A stretch of 64,000 nucleotides of DNA, taken from positions 124,001-188,000 of the forward strand of contig CAVYEZ010000004.1 of assembly GCA_963767685.1 (NCBI GenBank), read 5' to 3'. Source of the DNA: Trebonia sp963767685 (GTDB taxonomy: Bacteria > Actinomycetota > Actinomycetes > Streptosporangiales > Streptosporangiaceae). A program made the translations under genes and the position numbers. Shown one piece after another: positions 35,103 through 43,394 of the stretch (positions within the stretch are counted from its first letter, which is position 1; every line of letters starts with the position of its first letter). Below the pieces are notes generated by a model, which was not told the DNA's origin, ran no database searches, and saw only the letters and a list, made by a program, of their open reading frames with translations.

Positions 35103-35139
35103 TCCAGCGAGCCTTCCGCCTCGTAGTCACTGCGTGACC

Positions 35140-35251
35140 CAACTATTGCACGCACCAGCATTTGCCCGCGTCCGGTGCGCGTCGAGCGCTGTCGTTGCAT
35201 GTAAGATACAACTATTGCAGTATACAAGCATTGACTAATACAAGTATTGGC
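35140..35251. promoter_or_regulatory. Repeated CAA-N3-TTG boxes, probable MarR operators
   Basis: Three tandem boxes, TACAACTATTGCA (35207), TACAAGCATTGAC (35223) and TACAAGTATTGGC (35239), recur at exactly 16 bases; another CAACTATTGCA lies at 35140, next to the marR start. The core CAA-N3-TTG is palindromic. Position between divergent marR and clc genes fits operators. Confidence 0.65.
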
Positions 35252-35303
35252 TAATGCACGCGGTCCTGCCTGTCGGTGACGGTGTGAAGGTGAAGGGGCG
35301 GGC

Positions 35304-37292
35304 ATGACGGCGGTTGGGGCGGGCAGCCTCGCTGTGACGCGGGCACTGGCGTGGCTGCGCGCCGGGCGCGGCGGGATGTTCCTGCTCGCGCTCGTGGTGG
35401 GCGCGGGGGCCGGGCTCGGCGCGGTTGCGTTCCGGTACCTGATCTACTTCTTCACCTGGCTGGCGACCGGGCACAGCGAGTTCGGGCAGGCCGGCTACGT
35501 CGGCAGCAGCCGCCTGCCGTGGCTGGGCCTGGGCTTCTTCGTGGTGATCCCGGTGATCGGCGGTCTGTTGTACGGGCCGCTGATCTACCGGTGGGCGCGG
35601 GAGGCGCGCGGGCACGGCGTGCCCGAGGTGATGATCGCGGTCGCCGACAACGGCGGCCGGATCCGCTGGCAGGTGAGCGTGGTCAAGGCCCTCGCCTCGG
35701 CGCTGACCATCGGGTCCGGCGGCTCGGTGGGCCGCGAGGGCCCGATCGTGCAGATCGGCTCCGCGCTGGCTTCCAGCATCGGGCAGTGGGTGCGGATGCC
35801 GGAGAGCCGGCTGCGGATCATGGTCGCGTGCGGGGCGGCGGGCGGCATCTCCGCCACGTTCAACGCCCCCATTACCGGCGTGTTCTTCGGCGTGGAGATC
35901 ATCTTGCGCGAGTTCGCGGTCGACGCGCTGTTCACCGTGATGCTCTCGGCGATGGTCGCCGACGTCATCGCCATCCCGTTCCTCGGCGACAAGCCGTTCC
36001 TGTCCGGGTTCCCGGCGGGGATCGCGCTCCATCACCCGGCCACCTACCTGCTCGTCGCCGGGCTCGCGGTGGTCGCCGCGCTGATGGGGCTGGCGTTCGC
36101 GAAGGTGCTGTACAAGGTCGAGGACTTGTGGGACGCGCTGTGGAAGGACCGTCCCGAGTGGGCCAGGCCCGCCGTCGGCGGGGTCGCGCTCGGCCTGCTG
36201 CTGCTCGCGCTGCCGCAGATGTACGGCGTCGGCTACCCGGTCATGTATAAGACCGCCGCGGGCGGATACGCGCTGTGGTTCCTGGTCATCCTCGCCTTCG
36301 GCAAGATCGCCGCGACCAGCCTGTCGATCGGGATCGGCGGCTCGGGCGGGATCTTCGCCCCGTCGCTTTTCATCGGCGTCACCTCCGGCTACGCCTACGG
36401 CGACATCGTCAACCACCTTTTCGGCGCCAGCGCGGGCCAGCCGGCGCTGTACGCGGTGGTCGCGATGGGCGCGGTGTTCACCGCCGCCGCCCGCGCCCCG
36501 CTGACCTCGCTGGCGAGCGTGGTGGAGATGAGCGGCGACTTCTCGCTGACCCTGCCGGTGATGCTCGCGGTCGCGATCGCCACCACCGTCTCCCGGGCTC
36601 TGTCCTACGGCACCATCTACACCACCAAGCTGCTGCGCCGCGGTATCGACATCGACCGCGCCGCCCCCTGGCGGGCGCTGCAGGACCTGAAGATCACCGA
36701 CGTCATGCGACCCTTCCGGCCCGCGCTTCCCGTCCCGCCAGACGCCAGGTCGCTGGCTACCGTCGGCGGGGAGGTCGGCGCCGGGGAGGGGCCGGAGGAG
36801 ACGGCCCTTCCTGGCCGGGTTGCCTACCGGCATGACGTGCAGGCGCTCCTTGCCTCGGAATCGCTCGGCCAGGCGCTGCGCCAGCTGGCGGTCTACGGCC
36901 GCGACGGGCTGCCCGTGGTGTCACCGGACGAGCGGCACCTGGAAGGCTGGGTCACCAGCGCAGGCGTGCTGCGCGCGCTCGCCCACCGGGTCGCGGGCAC
37001 CGCGGCCCAGACCGCGGAGGCGCAGGCGGCCGCCGACTGGGAGCACGACGACGCGCGGGCCGTGGCCGGGCACCCGTCCGTTCCGCTGCCCGGCTACTAC
37101 GTCGCCGAGGTCGTCATCACCCCGGACTCGCCCGCCGCCGGGCGGACACTGGGCGACGCGGGCTGGCCGGCGGCGAGCATCCCGGTGTCGGTGCTGCGCG
37201 GCGGCTCGCTCAGGCGACCCGACCGCGACATCACCCTGGACGTCGGAGACCGGGTCAGCTTGCTCATCCCGGTAGCACCGGGCTCCGCCTGA
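35304..37292 (+). CDS. ClC-family chloride channel/transporter with CBS and TrkA-C-like tail
   Basis: The ClC core has GSGGSVGREGPIVQIGSALA (gating Glu at residue 145), ISATFNAPITGVFFGVEIIL and GIGGSGGIFAPSLFIGVTSG (GxFAP anion site). In H+/Cl- exchangers the helix-H motif has two glutamates; here it reads GVEIIL, so the internal proton glutamate appears replaced. After about residue 475 come CBS-domain segments (ITDVMRPF, RQLAVYGRDGLPVVSPDE) and a TrkA-C-like end (LDVGDRVSLLIPV), which usually bind nucleotides. Probably controlled by MarR. Confidence 0.85.
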   Translation: MTAVGAGSLAVTRALAWLRAGRGGMFLLALVVGAGAGLGAVAFRYLIYFFTWLATGHSEFGQAGYVGSSRLPWLGLGFFVVIPVIGGLLYGPLIYRWAREARGHGVPEVMIAVADNGGRIRWQVSVVKALASALTIGSGGSVGREGPIVQIGSALASSIGQWVRMPESRLRIMVACGAAGGISATFNAPITGVFFGVEIILREFAVDALFTVMLSAMVADVIAIPFLGDKPFLSGFPAGIALHHPATYLLVAGLAVVAALMGLAFAKVLYKVEDLWDALWKDRPEWARPAVGGVALGLLLLALPQMYGVGYPVMYKTAAGGYALWFLVILAFGKIAATSLSIGIGGSGGIFAPSLFIGVTSGYAYGDIVNHLFGASAGQPALYAVVAMGAVFTAAARAPLTSLASVVEMSGDFSLTLPVMLAVAIATTVSRALSYGTIYTTKLLRRGIDIDRAAPWRALQDLKITDVMRPFRPALPVPPDARSLATVGGEVGAGEGPEETALPGRVAYRHDVQALLASESLGQALRQLAVYGRDGLPVVSPDERHLEGWVTSAGVLRALAHRVAGTAAQTAEAQAAADWEHDDARAVAGHPSVPLPGYYVAEVVITPDSPAAGRTLGDAGWPAASIPVSVLRGGSLRRPDRDITLDVGDRVSLLIPVAPGSA

Positions 37293-37416
37293 TCACCTGC
37301 GGCCCCTGGCCCGCGCCGTCCAGGGTGGGGTACCGGGGGAACCGCGCCTCCGTTCGGACTGATGCTCTCGATCTTCTGGGGGAATGAACCGCTGGCGCGG
37401 GCCGCTGACAGTTGAC

Positions 37417-38316
37417 ATGACGACCGATGAACTGCGCTCGCGGCTCGGCCGCGTAGGAATCTGGATGCCGCCTCCCGAACGGGTCGGCGTGGACCCCGCG
37501 TCCACCGCGGCGGCCATCGAGCGGGCCGGGTTCACGTCGGTCTGGGTGGGCGGCGGCAACCCGGACAAGGCCGCGTTCGCCCGCCTCCGCGCGCAACTGG
37601 CGGGCAGCGAGCGGCTGATCGTGGCGACCGGCATCGCGAACGTCTGGGCCTGGGAGCCCGCCGCGCTGCGGACCGAGGCGGAGGCGCTGGCGGCCGATTT
37701 TCCCGGACGGTTCATCCTCGGTGTCGGCGTCAGCCACGCGCCCCTCGTGGAAACGCTCGGCCACGCCTACCAGCGCCCGCTCAGGAAGATGGAGAAGTTC
37801 CTCGACGAGCTTGACCACCCGGCGTACCACGGCGGGGACCAGGAACTTCCCCCGATCGTGATCGCGGCCCTCGGCCCGAAGATGCTCGAGCTCGCCCGCG
37901 ACCAGGCGCTGGGCTCGCACCCCTACTTCACGACGCCGGAGCACACCCGGTTCGCCCGCGAGGTCCTCGGCCCGGCCCCGCTGCTCGTCCCCGAGCTGGC
38001 CTGCACGCTCGCCGGCGACCCGGCGGCGGGCGCGGCCACGGCCCGCGCCTACGCAGAGCGCTACCTGCGGCTGCCGAATTACACCAAGAACCTGGAAAGG
38101 TTCGGCTTCGGTGCCGCCGACTTCCAGGGCACCGGCAGCGACCGGCTGATCTCCCAGATCATCCCGAACGGTCCCGCGCCGCTTCGTGAGCGCCTCAGCT
38201 CTCACCTGGACGCCGGAGCCGACCACGTGACCATCCAGCCCCTCGACGCCGACGGCTTCACCGCGGCCTCGCTCGCCTCCCTAGCCGCCGTCGTGGCCGA
38301 GTTCGTAACGGGATAA
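37417..38316 (+). CDS. LLM-class F420-dependent oxidoreductase
   Basis: A luciferase-like TIM-barrel protein with GRVGIWMPPPERVGVDPAST, AAIERAGFTSVWVGGGNP, VATGIANVWAWEPAALRTEA, FPGRFILGVGVSHAPLVETL and DHVTIQPLDADGF. This set matches the actinobacterial F420-dependent subfamily (TIGR03620-like) rather than FMN monooxygenases. It should use reduced F420 to reduce an unknown substrate; F420 genes are 7-14 kb away. ATG 37417 or 37384 may start it. Confidence 0.8.
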   Translation: MTTDELRSRLGRVGIWMPPPERVGVDPASTAAAIERAGFTSVWVGGGNPDKAAFARLRAQLAGSERLIVATGIANVWAWEPAALRTEAEALAADFPGRFILGVGVSHAPLVETLGHAYQRPLRKMEKFLDELDHPAYHGGDQELPPIVIAALGPKMLELARDQALGSHPYFTTPEHTRFAREVLGPAPLLVPELACTLAGDPAAGAATARAYAERYLRLPNYTKNLERFGFGAADFQGTGSDRLISQIIPNGPAPLRERLSSHLDAGADHVTIQPLDADGFTAASLASLAAVVAEFVTG

Positions 38317-38395
38317 CACCGCGGGCACCGCGACTGTGTCAGGTTCCCTGGTCGGCCTGCTCCTCACTGTGAGGACGTGACCTAAGGGGGCGGAA

Positions 38396-38563
38396 ATGGC
38401 CATAGAGACTTTTGCCGAGTACGGGGAGCCGGACCGCGAACTGGCCGACCCGGTCCCGCGACCACGGGAGCGGGCGCCGCACGCCGGCGCTGTGCTGCGC
38501 ACCCGCTCCGAGTGGGCCGCCGCGCTCGACCGCGCCATCCACGTCACCTTCCCGGCCGACTGA
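38396..38563 (+). CDS. Small hypothetical protein, 55 aa
   Basis: ATG at 38396 follows AAGGGGGCGG. It reads MAIETFAEYGEPDRELADPV, then a Pro/Arg-rich link and SEWAAALDRAIHVTFPAD. The good ribosome site and G/C-ending codons support it. It precedes the 404-residue unknown by 78 bases and may form an operon with it. Confidence 0.5.
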   Translation: MAIETFAEYGEPDRELADPVPRPRERAPHAGAVLRTRSEWAAALDRAIHVTFPAD

Positions 38564-38641
38564 CCGGCGGTGGACGGCCGTGCCTGGCCGCTCCCCGCCC
38601 ACCGAGGCCTGACATAGGGCTCGCCGGGGGGAGTTGTCATC

Positions 38642-39856
38642 ATGAACGACCTCAGGCCGAGCTTTGAGCGCGAAGCAGGCCAGGTAACGCTTCCAGGGCT
38701 GCCCGCTAGCGCGGCGGGAGAGGCCTTGCTGACTCCTGTGCCAGGTCTGGACCTGGCCTTTGACCGGGTCGACGGCCATCTCTGCCGGGCGGTGGTGGAT
38801 GTGGCCGAGGCAGGCGGGTTCGCCGCCATTGACGAGCGGGCGGCCGCGCTGCTCAGCCGGTTGTTCGGTCAGGAAGCACCAGGGGTGGTGCTCGGAGCCG
38901 CGCTCCCGCGCGGATGCGAGCGGCGGGCAGCGCCCGTGCTCGGTGGTCCCGAACCGGAGCTGGCCAGAACGCTCTCCAGCCTGGCGCGTCTCTCCGCGGC
39001 CCAGGCCACCAGTCCGGTACCGGCGGGCTCGCCCTGGTGGGCGGCAGAGGCCGCCGAACTCGCGGAGCGCGGCGGACTGCAGGGAACGACCGGCATCCAG
39101 GCCGGCCCTCCGCCTGCCGCCGCGCGGGTACCGGTCCTGGGCGTGGCCGCTGAAGTGAAGAGCCTGGAAAAGGACTGCACGTACCTGGCCGGGCCGCAGT
39201 GGATGCTTGATCCCGGCATGGTGCCAGGAGGGCTGTTCCACTTCGGGCTGTCTCCGTACTCCGACCTCGTTGTGCTGCGCGCAGGCGGTGGCCGGGTTGT
39301 CGTCGAGGCATCGCTCGTGCCGGGAGCCGACCGACGCACGCTTGCCGACTGCCGGGCCAGGCTCGTGATTCCAGCGGTTCGCCGGATCCTGGCGCAGGCG
39401 GACTTCACCGTCGTCGGATCCAGGGCCCGGGCCGAGATTCGGTTGCCCTTCCCCTCGGACGAGCTGGCGGCAAGCTGGATCGAGGTGGTGCAAGGCAAGC
39501 GGCCGGTGCACAGCCTCCCGGGGCACTGGACCAGGCGCGCTCTGCGCTGGGCCGATGCCGCGCTGCGGGCCGAGCGGGCGCCGGCGGCGCTTGACCCGTC
39601 GGCGACCAGCACGGACTGGTCGGCACTGGCGGCCGCGGCGTGGGGCCGGTGCCGCCTCGACTGGGCGGCGGCGGGGGACGCCGACCGGGCTTACCTGGCC
39701 GCCCGGCAACAGGCCGCGATCGACCCGAGGGCCTGCGTTCCGCCGGTTCCCTCGGCCGCGGCCGCGGAAATCGCCCGCCGGGTCCCGCTCGGCGGACCCG
39801 CCTATCTGGCTGAGACCAGGGAAACCGTCGAACGGTTACCCCAGCCCGGCCGGTAA
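38642..39856 (+). CDS. Hypothetical protein, 404 aa
   Basis: Intact, strongly biased toward G/C third positions, so surely coding. No family is recognised. Features: no signal or membrane helix; an N-terminal helical half with many Ala/Leu; a central beta-rich stretch (GLFHFGLSPYSDLVVLRAGG, RVVVEASLVPGADRRTLADC); and a helical C-terminus that reads like tetratricopeptide or repeat packing (DWSALAAAAWGRCRLDWAAA). It is followed on the opposite strand by a tiny gene that overlaps its end. Confidence 0.6.
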   Translation: MNDLRPSFEREAGQVTLPGLPASAAGEALLTPVPGLDLAFDRVDGHLCRAVVDVAEAGGFAAIDERAAALLSRLFGQEAPGVVLGAALPRGCERRAAPVLGGPEPELARTLSSLARLSAAQATSPVPAGSPWWAAEAAELAERGGLQGTTGIQAGPPPAAARVPVLGVAAEVKSLEKDCTYLAGPQWMLDPGMVPGGLFHFGLSPYSDLVVLRAGGGRVVVEASLVPGADRRTLADCRARLVIPAVRRILAQADFTVVGSRARAEIRLPFPSDELAASWIEVVQGKRPVHSLPGHWTRRALRWADAALRAERAPAALDPSATSTDWSALAAAAWGRCRLDWAAAGDADRAYLAARQQAAIDPRACVPPVPSAAAAEIARRVPLGGPAYLAETRETVERLPQPGR

Positions 39857-39955
39857 GACATTGGTCGGCTCCTCGATCGCCACGAGCACCCGGCGAGCCA
39901 CCGCGCTCCCCGCCGCGTAGCCGATACGGCCGATTCGATAGCTAAGGTTCACCAT
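39836..39955 (-). CDS. Small protein gene, 39 aa
   Basis: ATG at 39955 on the minus strand sits behind GGGGGAAGG, a strong ribosome site at a spacing of 3-4. The product is MVNLSYRIGRIGYAAGSAVA followed by RRVLVAIEEPTNVLPAGLG, with an amphipathic first half. It overlaps the end of the 404-residue gene by 21 bases. No family recognised; an upstream 9-bp hairpin may regulate it. Confidence 0.5.
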   Translation of the reverse strand: MVNLSYRIGRIGYAAGSAVARRVLVAIEEPTNVLPAGLG

Positions 39956-39973
39956 CTGCCTTCCCCCGTGTTA

Positions 39974-39995
39974 ATCTCGCGGCCCCCCGCGAGAT
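39974..39995. repeat. 9-bp stem inverted repeat
   Basis: ATCTCGCGG and CCGCGAGAT form a perfect stem around CCCC, 19 bases upstream of the 39-residue gene. It may be an operator or a 5' leader hairpin. Confidence 0.5.
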
Positions 39996-40174
39996 CCATT
40001 CAGCTATTCCGAAAGGGAAGAGCAGAAGAGACGGCCGATCCTGACACTTCCGCCGGGGTGGGGCGGTTTAGCTTGCACCCCTGGGGCATGAGAGCCGAAG
40101 TACCGCCACGTATCCTGGCCGCTAGCACTGATCGCGCATGCGAACAACGGAGATCCGCAAAAGGGGGAGGTGGC

Positions 40175-40810
40175 ATGGCGGACCAAGCCTCTGGCGCGGA
40201 GGATCCCGTTGACGCCCAGCCCCGGTCCAGGCTCCGTGACGCGATAATATTGGAAAAGGCGATGCGCGCGGCTATCTCGACGTCGCCAGAAGCCTTCCTC
40301 ACGACCATCGACGACCTCGATGACAAGGAAGCGGATTACTGGGAGAGCGAGGTCAGCTCCTCTACCTGGGCAGTCATTCAAAGAGGCGATAAGGTAGTCG
40401 GCTTCGCGGTCGCTCGGTGGCCACATCATGAGATGGACCGGGATGTTGATCCAGTCGCGGCGCGCTTCATCGAGTCGGTCTGGATAGACCCGGAACTCCG
40501 CGGTAAACGCGTGGCGGAGCGGCTGGTGAGGTTTCTCTTTGAGGTTGAGCGTGCTAAAAGCCCAAGTGTAAGCCGGTTTCTGCTCTGGGTTTTCGATAAG
40601 AATCAAACCGCTATCCGTTTGTATAAACGCATGGGCTTCACGTATGTGACCCGCCAGGAACTAGGCGACCAGAGCGGCCGGACTGAACTCCGGTACGAGT
40701 ACCAGTTGGAACCCGACGCGCTGGGGGCGCAGGCCGCCCTAGCTGCCCGGCAGGAGGACCTGCGCAAACACGGCCTTCACTACCGGGTGCTTGGCGAAGA
40801 CAACCAGTAA
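40175..40810 (+). CDS. GNAT-family N-acetyltransferase
   Basis: ATG at 40175 after GGGGGAGG. The domain carries WAVIQRGDKVVGFAVARWPH, FIESVWIDPELRGKRVAERL (acetyl-CoA loop R-G-K-R-V-A) and FLLWVFDKNQTAIRLYKRMG followed by F, a standard GNAT ending with N-x-x-A-x-x-x-Y. The substrate is unknown. Its 3' end overlaps the convergent glycosyltransferase-like gene by 31 bases. Confidence 0.8.
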   Translation: MADQASGAEDPVDAQPRSRLRDAIILEKAMRAAISTSPEAFLTTIDDLDDKEADYWESEVSSSTWAVIQRGDKVVGFAVARWPHHEMDRDVDPVAARFIESVWIDPELRGKRVAERLVRFLFEVERAKSPSVSRFLLWVFDKNQTAIRLYKRMGFTYVTRQELGDQSGRTELRYEYQLEPDALGAQAALAARQEDLRKHGLHYRVLGEDNQ

Positions 40811-42078
40811 TCCGGGCCCGCGGCGGCGTGTTCTGGCATTTGGTTCATGGTCTGGAGCCGGGGGAGGGTGACCGCCCCGGCCGTGATGAACCGCGCCGCC
40901 TCGTCCTGGCGGAATAGATCTGCGGTGCTGTCGAAAACCCGCCCCGCCGACGACAGTCGCAGCTTTGCTAGGGCCTCTTTGACCGAGACCTCGCCGATCT
41001 CTGCCACTTGCTGCCGCCAGCCGACGAGATCCTTGCGCCACGCCTTGACATACCGTGCGCACAGGTCAGGATCGATCGTCCGCAGGCACTTGAGCGCCCG
41101 CTGGACCGAGTACACGAGCTGGCCGCGATTTACGACCTGGTCTCGGTACACCCGTGGCGCGCTGTCGGCGCGGGTGACGACGTCTTCGAGGAAACTGCGT
41201 CGCGCCTCAAGAAACTGGCCCCAGTAATCGGCTGTCGCGTCATCCACGGACCGGCCAACGTGCAGCAGGCTATATAGCCCTTCCGCCAGGACGTCGCCGA
41301 ACTCCTGCCAAGCCGCCCGCCTTGGCTTTGCGAACGGGTCGTACTGCAGTTGAGTAACCTGAAGCCCCGAGTTTGCCAGTCGATTTTGCGCCGCGTAGTC
41401 GAAGAAGAAAAACCAATCTTCGTTGTAGACGTTGGGGAAAAAACCAATGTCTGCGGCGGAATCCACGGCTAGGGCAGCACCACTGACGAACACGTCCTGC
41501 GAGCCGCCGGTCATTCGATTGGCATGACAGACAATCGAATTATCTGGGTATTCTGTGATCCAAAGTCCAGCGGCCGCATACGAGCCGAGCATGTTGACCG
41601 TGGCCCGCAAAGCGGGACAGGTGACATCCCTGATGTCGTCATCGAGGAAAAAGATGCGCTGCCAGCTGAGCATCCGTGCCATGACCAGGCCAATATTGCG
41701 TTTTAGGCTTAGGTCCGTGGTGTAGAGGTGACGTTCCTCGGGAAGCTCTCGAGAGATTGCGGATAGGCTGGGAAAGTGGAACAGCTCGTGTGAATACGAC
41801 GTCGGCACGTCAATGATGATCGCCTTGCGGTAGGAACGGGTGGCGAGTTGGCGCACCGCGTCGGTGCCGCGCAGTTCGCGACTGCACAGGATGAGTAGCC
41901 AAGAGCCTGCGGCGCGGGCCAGCGTGATCGCCTCGTCAAGATTCGGCGCGGGACGTGAGGCGGGAACGATGATCGCGTCTAGGCGCTGCGGTTCCCGCGG
42001 AACGCGGCCCACCCCGGTTCGCTGCGTCAGCGGGTTGTGCGTCCCGTACTGTCTGACCTCTTCGGCGGAAGGGTTCAC
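40780..42078 (-). CDS. GT-A-fold glycosyltransferase-like protein, unknown system
   Basis: A 432-residue soluble protein. LDAIIVPASRPAPNLDEAIT and AGSWLLILCSRELRG look like a first Rossmann-like strand pair; QRIFFLDDDIRDV is a DxD-type metal site; NSIVCHANRMTGGSQDVFVS and FFPNVYNEDWFFFFDY (ED pair) resemble the acceptor and catalytic regions of GT2-like enzymes. The last third is helical. No signal peptide or membrane helix. It follows the HTH gene by 12 bases, same strand, so they are probably co-transcribed. Family membership is inferred from fold pattern only. Confidence 0.55.
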   Translation of the reverse strand: MNPSAEEVRQYGTHNPLTQRTGVGRVPREPQRLDAIIVPASRPAPNLDEAITLARAAGSWLLILCSRELRGTDAVRQLATRSYRKAIIIDVPTSYSHELFHFPSLSAISRELPEERHLYTTDLSLKRNIGLVMARMLSWQRIFFLDDDIRDVTCPALRATVNMLGSYAAAGLWITEYPDNSIVCHANRMTGGSQDVFVSGAALAVDSAADIGFFPNVYNEDWFFFFDYAAQNRLANSGLQVTQLQYDPFAKPRRAAWQEFGDVLAEGLYSLLHVGRSVDDATADYWGQFLEARRSFLEDVVTRADSAPRVYRDQVVNRGQLVYSVQRALKCLRTIDPDLCARYVKAWRKDLVGWRQQVAEIGEVSVKEALAKLRLSSAGRVFDSTADLFRQDEAARFITAGAVTLPRLQTMNQMPEHAAAGPDYWLSSPSTR

Positions 42079-42090
42079 CGGCGTCCCCGT

Positions 42091-43200
42091 CTAGTGGCCG
42101 GGACTGGACGCTGGGCGGGGGCGATCATGCCGCGTCCCGTCCCACTGGTAAAGAACGACACCCGGGGTGTTGAAGTCCGGCGTCATGGTCTGGTTCTCGA
42201 TCACTGGCACAGACATCAGGATGCCAAAGGAGGCGGCATCGCCGAAGTGCGACGAGAGGTAGCGCTCATTGCCTTCGCGCAGTCCCGCGTCGGTCAACGT
42301 GCGAACCGCGCCGTAGACACCACGGCTGTGGATGCCGTTGCAGATGGTCAGCGTCCGGCTGGCGTTCAACGGGTTGGGCACCCGAGCGAGCAGTCCGACG
42401 TCGTCGGTGAGCACCCGGCCAGCCCTTCCCTGGTCCTGCCACTGTGGCCAGAATTCGCGTGATTCGCCGTCGACATTGGCAATGAATATCTCGCCGGAGT
42501 CCAGACCTGGATGCTCGACTTGAGCAATTGGCAAATTGGCCATATCGGACAGCCTCCCAGTTATATCATTCCAGACCACGCCGCCAAGCAGAATAACGTG
42601 TCCGCTAAGATCATCGCGCTTTATCTCAGAAGGCGTCCTGAAGTGTGCTTCAGACATAGGGTTTTCCGCGCGGATGTGTCCGAACAACTCTACCAGGGCA
42701 TCCATATCGGCGTACGTCTGTAGTTCTGTGTAGTTAGGATTAGATGGGACACCGAATGGTCCGATCTGGTCGGCAGGGAGTTTCGCGCAAACCAACGTTA
42801 TCCCGGCTGTGTCCGGGAAAAGCCAGGATCGCTTGAACGTCTGTTCTGCTTCTGGGGTCTCGCCGCTGGCCGCGCTCCTGAGCCGGAGCAGGTCGGCCTC
42901 AAGCTTCTCGTACGCCTTCTGCTCGTCCGCGGTGAGTTCGTCGAGTCTAAGCAGCCGAGGTTCCCCCTCCACCGATCGCGTGGTGGAAAAGAAGCGCGCG
43001 TACGCGTTCAGTCGGTGCACGGGAGGCAGCTTGGGGGACCTCAGGCTCTCCCAGGACGACACCGTGGCAGAGCCCAACTTCTCCTCGCGGCCGAAAGCAG
43101 CGGCCAACTGGTCTTGGGTTAGCCGTGGCCACTTCTGCCTGAGCTGCTTGAGTCGCTGGGCAAGTTCAAGTGCGGGGGGTGCAGGCTGCATTGACGTCAC
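42091..43200 (-). CDS. HTH protein with unrecognised C-terminal domain
   Basis: Residues about 10-75 are an XRE-like HTH (LAQRLKQLRQKWPRLTQDQL, GSATVSSWESLRSPKLPPVH). Residues 130-365 form an alternating strand/helix domain with GITLVCAKLPADQ, NPNYTELQTYADMDALVELF, GHVILLGGVVWND and TLTICNGIHSRGVYGAVRTL, suggestive of a nucleotide- or ligand-binding Rossmann-like fold. I cannot name the family. It is first in a two-gene unit with the glycosyltransferase-like protein and divergent from the sigma-like gene, so it is the likely regulator or sensor of the locus. Confidence 0.6.
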   Translation of the reverse strand: MTSMQPAPPALELAQRLKQLRQKWPRLTQDQLAAAFGREEKLGSATVSSWESLRSPKLPPVHRLNAYARFFSTTRSVEGEPRLLRLDELTADEQKAYEKLEADLLRLRSAASGETPEAEQTFKRSWLFPDTAGITLVCAKLPADQIGPFGVPSNPNYTELQTYADMDALVELFGHIRAENPMSEAHFRTPSEIKRDDLSGHVILLGGVVWNDITGRLSDMANLPIAQVEHPGLDSGEIFIANVDGESREFWPQWQDQGRAGRVLTDDVGLLARVPNPLNASRTLTICNGIHSRGVYGAVRTLTDAGLREGNERYLSSHFGDAASFGILMSVPVIENQTMTPDFNTPGVVLYQWDGTRHDRPRPASSPGH

Positions 43201-43348
43201 TTCCCCCAGGGATGCCGTGGACCGCGACGCTGGGGACGCGTCGTGGTCGGCCAGCAGTCTCTAGAGATATTCACGCAGAGTAGCGCGGTTCGAGCTATTG
43301 ATGCTACGCATCAAGCGGGTTTACCATAAAAAAGAGTTCTCGTCCAAA

Positions 43349-43379
43349 CTCTACACAACTTAAGTTGAGTTGGGTAGAG
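43349..43379. promoter_or_regulatory. Palindrome between divergent HTH and sigma-like genes
   Basis: CAACTTAAGTTG (43356-43367) is a perfect 12-bp palindrome, bracketed by CTCTAC (43349) and GTAGAG (43374). It lies just upstream of the sigma-like start and is a good candidate operator for the HTH protein. Confidence 0.5.
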
Positions 43380-43394
43380 GCAAGTTAACTCCCC

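Noticed and set aside
35235..36833. A 532-codon minus-strand frame opposite the ClC gene
   Set aside because: Charged repetitive composition typical of antisense readings in high-GC genes; ClC motifs are decisive for the plus strand.
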